Position numbers and translations under genes: made by a program | In this document: piece after piece, positions 59,655 to 64,000 of the stretch | How the letters are laid out: the number at the start of each line of letters is the position of its first letter | Position numbering within the stretch: the stretch's first letter is position 1 | Origin: Bryobacterales bacterium | GTDB lineage: Bacteria > Acidobacteriota > Terriglobia > Bryobacterales > Bryobacteraceae | NCBI GenBank assembly: GCA_016716385.1 | Contig: JADJWL010000010.1 | Coordinates: forward strand, 145,790 to 209,789 | Direction of reading: 5' to 3' | DNA: 64,000 nt | The notes under the pieces: generated by a model | The model's database searches: none | Seen by the model: the letters and a program-made list of their open reading frames with translations, nothing else | Told to the model about the DNA's origin: nothing

Positions 59655-60161
59655 ATGGCCAACACGATCACCCAGATCATCGAGTCGGCGGCGGCAGTCG
59701 CCAAGGGCATGAGCGTCACGTTCAAGGAGATGATGTCTCCCACCGTGACCGAGAACTACCCGGACGAGCCGCCCAAGTTTGAGGAACGTTACCGCGGGGC
59801 GCACGTTCTCCAGCGCGACGAGAACGGCATGGAGAAGTGTGTGGCCTGCTTCCTGTGCGCCGCTGCCTGCCCCGCCAACTGTATCTACATTGAGGCGGCG
59901 GAAAACACAGACCTCGTGCGCATCAGCGGCGGCGAACGCTACGCCAAGGTCTACAATATCGACTACAACCGCTGCATTTTCTGCGGATACTGTGTGGAAG
60001 CCTGTCCGACCGACGCAATCACCCACGGACACGGATTCGAACTGGCCAGCTACAACACGTCCACGCTCGTCTACCGGAAGGAAGACATGCTGGCGCCGAT
60101 CCCTCCCGGCGCGCGGCCCCCGGTGATTGCGTCTTCCGGAACGGCCGCGAACGGCCACTAA
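59655..60161 (+). CDS. nuoI: NADH-quinone oxidoreductase subunit I (orphan NuoI)
   Basis: This 168-residue protein has the two 4Fe-4S motifs of the complex I TYKY subunit, CVACFLCAAACP and CIFCGYCVEACP, in the usual order and spacing, with a short N-terminal region and ASYNTSTLVYRKEDML after them. It carries electrons within complex I. Elsewhere it is part of a nuoA-N operon, but here no other nuo gene is present, and it follows a tyrosine kinase gene by 24 nt. TATCAT lies eight bases before ATG 59655 and AGGAG also precedes it. It may be an isolated nuoI that serves a complex I encoded at several loci. Confidence 0.9.
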   Translation: MANTITQIIESAAAVAKGMSVTFKEMMSPTVTENYPDEPPKFEERYRGAHVLQRDENGMEKCVACFLCAAACPANCIYIEAAENTDLVRISGGERYAKVYNIDYNRCIFCGYCVEACPTDAITHGHGFELASYNTSTLVYRKEDMLAPIPPGARPPVIASSGTAANGH

Positions 60162-60215
60162 GGCCCCCAAGTCTGCCGGGCGGCCGTCGAGGAAGTGGCC
60201 TGCGCCAAGCGGCGG

Positions 60216-61952
60216 CTACGCGTCTTCTTTTCCGGCGTACAATTCCTCGATCTCGCTCTTGAAGTTCTCGAACACCCGCGTGCGGCGGATCTTCATCGTA
60301 GCCGTCAGTTCACCCTGCTCGATACTGAAGTCCCGCGCCAGGATCTTGTACTTGCGGATCTGCTCGAACGGCGCAAGCTGCTTGTTGACCCGCCTCACAG
60401 CCAGTTTTACTTCGGCCTCCACGCCCGGTTGGCCGTTGAGCGAATCGGCCACGGCCGGGTTCAGCGTCAGCAGGGCTGTTACGTAAGGCAGGCGGTCGCC
60501 CACCAGGACCACCTGGCTGATCAGTGGCTCCACCTTGAACAGGCTCTCGACACGGGCTGGATAGACCTTCTTGCCGGTCGACGAAACGATCATCTCCTTC
60601 TTGCGGCCAGTGATGTAGATATAGCCCTCGTCATCGATCGACGCGAGATCCCCCGTATGCAGCCATCCGTCGCGGAACACCGCCGCCGTCGCTTCCGGAT
60701 CCCTGTAATAGCGCGAAAACATGGCGGGACTGCGCAGCAGCAGTTCGCCATCCTCGGCGAGCCGGAACTCAACGCCCGGCAGCGCCTTTCCGATGCTGCC
60801 CAGCTTCGGGCGCTCGATCGGGTTGAACGATGCGACGCCCCCCTCGGTGAGACCGTAGCCTTCAATGAGCGGCAGGCCGATCGCATCGTAGAACGCCGCC
60901 AAGTCCTTTCCCAATGGCGCCGCCCCGGAGATCGCCACCCGCAGTTCGCCTCCCAGCCGTTCCCGGATCTTGCGGAACACCAGCGCGTCAGCGAGTTTCA
61001 ATGCAGCCGCCATGTACGCGGGAATGGGCTTACCTTCCTGCCGGTACCGGGTGGCTTCGGTCCCGAGACCGAGCGCTCCGAAGAAGAGCTGGCGGACCAG
61101 GGCCGGCCGCTTACGGATCTCGAGCGACAGCGTCGTATAGACCCGTTCCCACATTCGCGGGGGCGCCAGGAATAACGTTGGCTTTACGAGCCGGATTTCT
61201 TGAGGAAGTTTCATCAAGCTTTCCGCAAACCAGACGGGAACTCCCATCCGCATGGGCAGCAATTCCATCACGACCCGCTGTGCAATATGCGCGGAGGGCA
61301 GCCACGCCACTGTCCGGTCGTTGGGTCCTACATCCATGATTTTCGGACCCATATCGACGTTTGCCACGAGAGCGCGGTGGGTCACCATGACCATCTTCGG
61401 CTCGCCCGTCGCCCCGGAGGTGAGATAGAGCACCGCATCATCGTCCGGGCTCACCTCGGCGAGGATGCGCGGGAACAGGTCCGGGTCGGCGGTCATCGCT
61501 TCGCGGCCTCGGGCGCGCAACTCGTCCAACGTGATGGCGCCGTCGGCCGATCCCGTGAGCAGAATGAAATGCCGCACCGCCGCCGGACGCAGCATCTGAA
61601 GCGACTTGGGATCTTCCACAAACAGCGCCGTCGCGTCACTATTGGCGATGCTGCGAAGCAGATCCTCGGCCGGATACGTCGTGTAGAGCGCCGCGGCGAC
61701 GCTTCCGTTGGCCATGACGCCAAGATCGGCGAGATAGAACTCGGCGCGGGTCTCCGAAAACAGCGCGACCACGTCGCCCCGGCCAATCCCGAGGGAACGG
61801 AGTCCCGAGGCAATTTCAGCGGCCGCGTCCCGGTACTGCCGCCAGGTGATGGAGCGGTGTTTGCGTCCCGGCTCCGGCTGGTGCAAGGCGGCCGAATCCC
61901 CATGGCGGGAAACGGCTTCTTCGAGGACGTGGAAGACGGTGCGGGCGCTCAT
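60216..61952 (-). CDS. Long-chain acyl-CoA synthetase (AMP-forming)
   Basis: This 578-residue enzyme activates fatty acids with ATP and CoA. Motifs are LYLTSGATGEPKMVMVTH (P-loop-like A3), AWLPSAHIAQR (A4), GYGLTEGGVASFNP (A5), GWLHTGDLASIDDEGYIYITGRKKEMIVSSTGKKVYP (A7-A8, in parts) and a late Lys region. Order and length match the FadD/ACSL group. I chose ATG 61952 because TAGCAT lies seven bases upstream; the frame also runs to 61997. It is convergent with nuoI and divergent from the receptor gene at 62085. It could feed fatty-acid breakdown or lipid recycling with aas (29562). Confidence 0.9.
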   Translation of the reverse strand: MSARTVFHVLEEAVSRHGDSAALHQPEPGRKHRSITWRQYRDAAAEIASGLRSLGIGRGDVVALFSETRAEFYLADLGVMANGSVAAALYTTYPAEDLLRSIANSDATALFVEDPKSLQMLRPAAVRHFILLTGSADGAITLDELRARGREAMTADPDLFPRILAEVSPDDDAVLYLTSGATGEPKMVMVTHRALVANVDMGPKIMDVGPNDRTVAWLPSAHIAQRVVMELLPMRMGVPVWFAESLMKLPQEIRLVKPTLFLAPPRMWERVYTTLSLEIRKRPALVRQLFFGALGLGTEATRYRQEGKPIPAYMAAALKLADALVFRKIRERLGGELRVAISGAAPLGKDLAAFYDAIGLPLIEGYGLTEGGVASFNPIERPKLGSIGKALPGVEFRLAEDGELLLRSPAMFSRYYRDPEATAAVFRDGWLHTGDLASIDDEGYIYITGRKKEMIVSSTGKKVYPARVESLFKVEPLISQVVLVGDRLPYVTALLTLNPAVADSLNGQPGVEAEVKLAVRRVNKQLAPFEQIRKYKILARDFSIEQGELTATMKIRRTRVFENFKSEIEELYAGKEDA

Positions 61953-61959
61953 CGCCACG

Positions 61960-61965
61960 ATGCTA
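61960..61965 (-). promoter_or_regulatory. -10 box seven bases before the acyl-CoA synthetase gene
   Basis: On the minus strand TAGCAT is followed by CGTGGCG and then ATG 61952. This fits a leaderless message. Confidence 0.4.
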
Positions 61966-62084
61966 GCACGGCCGGTGGCCAGAAGCCGACTCATCATGGC
62001 ATTGTCGCAAATTCGTCATCGAATTGTGACCATTCGCTACGTATGATCGAAAGTAGTTATCTCAGGGAGAAGTTCACAGCTTAT

Positions 62085-64000
62085 ATGAAAACTCTTCGAA
62101 TGCTGATTGCGTTCACGGCGTGCTCGTGTGCAGTTTGGGCGCAAGCCGATGCGCACAGGGGCAGTATTAGCGGCTCGATTGTGGATCCCAATCAGGCCGT
62201 GATTCCAGGCGTGAAGGTCGTTGCGAGCAACCAGAATACCGGGCTCGTCCGCGAGACGGTTTCGAACGATGCCGGGCAGTACCGCTTCGCGGCACTCGAT
62301 GCCGGTCTGTACACGGTGAAGGCGACGGCGGAAGGTTTCGCCGAGTTCACGGCGCGGGATGTCGTCCTGGCCGTGGGCAGCTCCGTGCAACTGAACCTCA
62401 ACGTCTCGCTTGAGGCGACCGTCCAGAGCATCGAAGTGGGCGCGACGATCATCCAGGTGCAGGAAACGAACTCCTCCCAGATCGTCGACCAGACCGCGAT
62501 CCGCGACCTCCCCATCAATGGACGCCGCTTCCAGGACTTCGCGACGCTCTCTCCCATGGTCCAGGCCGACAGCCGGACGCGCGGCCAGTTGAGCTTCGCG
62601 GGCCAGCGTGGCATCAACTCGAATGTCATGATCGATGGCTCGGACTACAACGAGCCGTTTTTCGGCGGCATCCGCGGCGGCGAGCGGTCCATCTTCGCGT
62701 TCACGGTGCCGCAGAGCGCCATCCAGGAGTTCCAGGTGGTTTCCTCCGGCTACGCTCCTGAGTACGGCCGATCGACGGGTGGCATCTTGAACACGGTCAC
62801 GCGGTCCGGCGCCAACGACTACCATGGCGATCTGTTCTACCAGTTGCGGCACAAAGAACTGGGTCTTAAGAACCCGCTGAACCAGCAGTCGCTCGAGACC
62901 CAGCACCAGTATGGCGGCGGGATTGGCGGACCGATCAAGCGCGACAAGCTCTTTTTCTTCGGCGCCTTCGAGCAGCAGTTCGCCGATTTCCCGCGCCTCG
63001 TGCGGTTTGCCGCGCTCGACCAGATTACCAATGTGACGCCCGACATCGCCCCGGCATACAACTACTACAAGTCGCTCGAAGGCCCCTTCGCGCAGACGAA
63101 TGATGTCGCCGCCGCGCTGGGCCGCGTCGACTACCAGTTCGACAACGGTTCCCGCCTCACCGGGCGTTACAACTACAGCCGGAACGAAGCGCAGAACGCC
63201 GTCACCACCGGCACCAGTCTGAATCCGCAGACCAATACGGCGCTGTCCAACAACGGCACCGAGGGAAACAACACCCATACCGTCCTCGGCCAATACACCT
63301 CGATCCTCAGCCCGACCACGGTCAACGACCTCCGCGTGCAGTTTTCCCGCGAAGCGCGGCCCCGGAGTTCGAACTCGGAGCAGGTGAACGTCACGACGAC
63401 GATCGGTCAGTTCGGCACCCGCAATTTCCTGCCCACTGACGCCAACAATTCGCGCTTCCAGATCGCGGACTCGTTATCCATGCAAAAAGGGCGCCACAGT
63501 CTGAAGATTGGCTTCGACTACAGCTACATCGATGTCTTCCAGACCTTCGGCTTCAACCAGTTCGGCTTGTTCAGCATTGGCGGCTCCGACGTGGCGCGGC
63601 ACCTGCGCATCCTCTCCGGGGTCAGCGGCAACCGGTTCGACGACTCGCTCGTTGTCTTTCGCCGCCAGATCGGCAACCTGACGCTTGGCACGACCGCGCA
63701 GCAGTTGGCGTTCTTCGCGCAGGACAACTGGCGCGTCACCGACCGCTTTACGCTGAACTACGGTCTCCGCTGGGAAGGCCAGTTCAACCCGGAGCCGGAA
63801 TCGAACAACGACTTCCTCGTGCAGAACGTCCGCAACTTCGCCTACCCGCTCGGGACGACCGATCCCACGAAGATCCGCGACCAGTTCGACCAGTGGGCGC
63901 CCCGCGTCGGATTCGCCTGGAACCCGATGGGCGACAACAAGACGGTGATTCGCGCACAGACCGGCTTCTACTACGCGCAGTCTCCGGTGATTCTCTATGC
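62085..64000 (+). CDS. Oar-like TonB-dependent receptor, 5' part
   Basis: The frame opens at ATG 62085 after AGGGAGAAG and stays open to the edge, giving 638 residues of a larger protein. A signal peptide (MLIAFTACSCAVWAQ) is followed by a carboxypeptidase-regulatory-like domain (RGSISGSIVDPNQAVIPGVKVVASNQNTG, in parts), a plug (LPINGRRFQDFATLSP, VMIDGSDYNEPFFGGIRGG) and a beta-barrel start (GGGIGGPIKRDKLFFFGAFEQQ, TLNYGLRWEGQFNPEPESN). This is the layout of Oar-like outer-membrane receptors, of which Solibacter-type genomes have dozens. They probably import oligosaccharides or large molecules with TonB energy. The C-terminus is outside the window. Confidence 0.9.
   Translation, partial: MKTLRMLIAFTACSCAVWAQADAHRGSISGSIVDPNQAVIPGVKVVASNQNTGLVRETVSNDAGQYRFAALDAGLYTVKATAEGFAEFTARDVVLAVGSSVQLNLNVSLEATVQSIEVGATIIQVQETNSSQIVDQTAIRDLPINGRRFQDFATLSPMVQADSRTRGQLSFAGQRGINSNVMIDGSDYNEPFFGGIRGGERSIFAFTVPQSAIQEFQVVSSGYAPEYGRSTGGILNTVTRSGANDYHGDLFYQLRHKELGLKNPLNQQSLETQHQYGGGIGGPIKRDKLFFFGAFEQQFADFPRLVRFAALDQITNVTPDIAPAYNYYKSLEGPFAQTNDVAAALGRVDYQFDNGSRLTGRYNYSRNEAQNAVTTGTSLNPQTNTALSNNGTEGNNTHTVLGQYTSILSPTTVNDLRVQFSREARPRSSNSEQVNVTTTIGQFGTRNFLPTDANNSRFQIADSLSMQKGRHSLKIGFDYSYIDVFQTFGFNQFGLFSIGGSDVARHLRILSGVSGNRFDDSLVVFRRQIGNLTLGTTAQQLAFFAQDNWRVTDRFTLNYGLRWEGQFNPEPESNNDFLVQNVRNFAYPLGTTDPTKIRDQFDQWAPRVGFAWNPMGDNKTVIRAQTGFYYAQSPVILY

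Noticed and set aside
60195..61175. A 326-codon plus-strand frame.
   Set aside because: It is antisense to the acyl-CoA synthetase, whose motifs are unmistakable.

Overview
The window is a GC-rich, gene-dense stretch of a bacterial chromosome that looks like an Acidobacteriota genome of the Solibacter/Bryobacter kind. The reasons are a DUF1553-DUF1501 secreted pair, a protein ending in a Solibacter-type TIGR03437 module, MacB-type permeases without an ATPase, an Oar-like TonB-dependent receptor with a carboxypeptidase-regulatory N-terminus, many Tat-exported hydrolases, and a planctomycete/acidobacterial style Ser/Thr kinase. This assignment is inferred from gene content, not from a marker gene. 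No rRNA, tRNA or CRISPR array was seen.

Layout. 1-2282: end of a DUF1553 gene and a DUF1501 gene. 2283-6622: an accessory island with a consensus promoter under a palindromic operator, a long leader, and three secreted proteins that share a four-cysteine domain I do not recognise. 6689-9683: a frameshifted PIG-L deacetylase and a Uma2 nuclease-like gene. 9696-17993: exported sugar-acid dehydratase, two MacB-type permeases, a ceramidase-like lipoprotein, DUF4252, a 3-keto-glycoside hydrolase coupled to a nickel-pincer racemase (LarA family), and a 28-residue membrane peptide. 18054-25914: D-aminoacylase, TruA, a TolC-type channel, a hybrid histidine kinase and a TonB C-terminal protein. 25953-36016: a kinase/cyclase-like/sulfatase-modifying-factor fusion heads a run with an unknown protein, Aas, an FGGY kinase, a sialidase-like protein and a UMF1 transporter. 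36017-43795 (minus): sulfatase, lytic transglycosylase, BASS transporter, and an overlapping XdhC / MocA-like / AsmA-like operon (the last frameshifted).

43907-50004: a ParA-like NTPase with TPRs, an alanyl-tRNA editing protein, the TIGR03437 protein, and a decayed REP-associated transposase beside REP-like palindromes. 49967-55878 (minus): a five-gene run of M19 dipeptidase, a tandem degenerate DisA-like sensor protein, glycogen phosphorylase, a STAS protein and an iodotyrosine-deiodinase-like nitroreductase. 56387-61952: EVE protein; polysaccharide export, chain-length and tyrosine-kinase genes followed by an orphan NuoI; and an acyl-CoA synthetase. 62085 to the end: the Oar-like receptor, open at the right edge.

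The best candidates for undescribed biology are the four-cysteine secreted protein cluster with its operator and leader, and the operon that joins a DisA-like sensor to glycogen phosphorylase. Several genes also have a -10 box six to eight bases before the start codon, which suggests frequent leaderless transcription.
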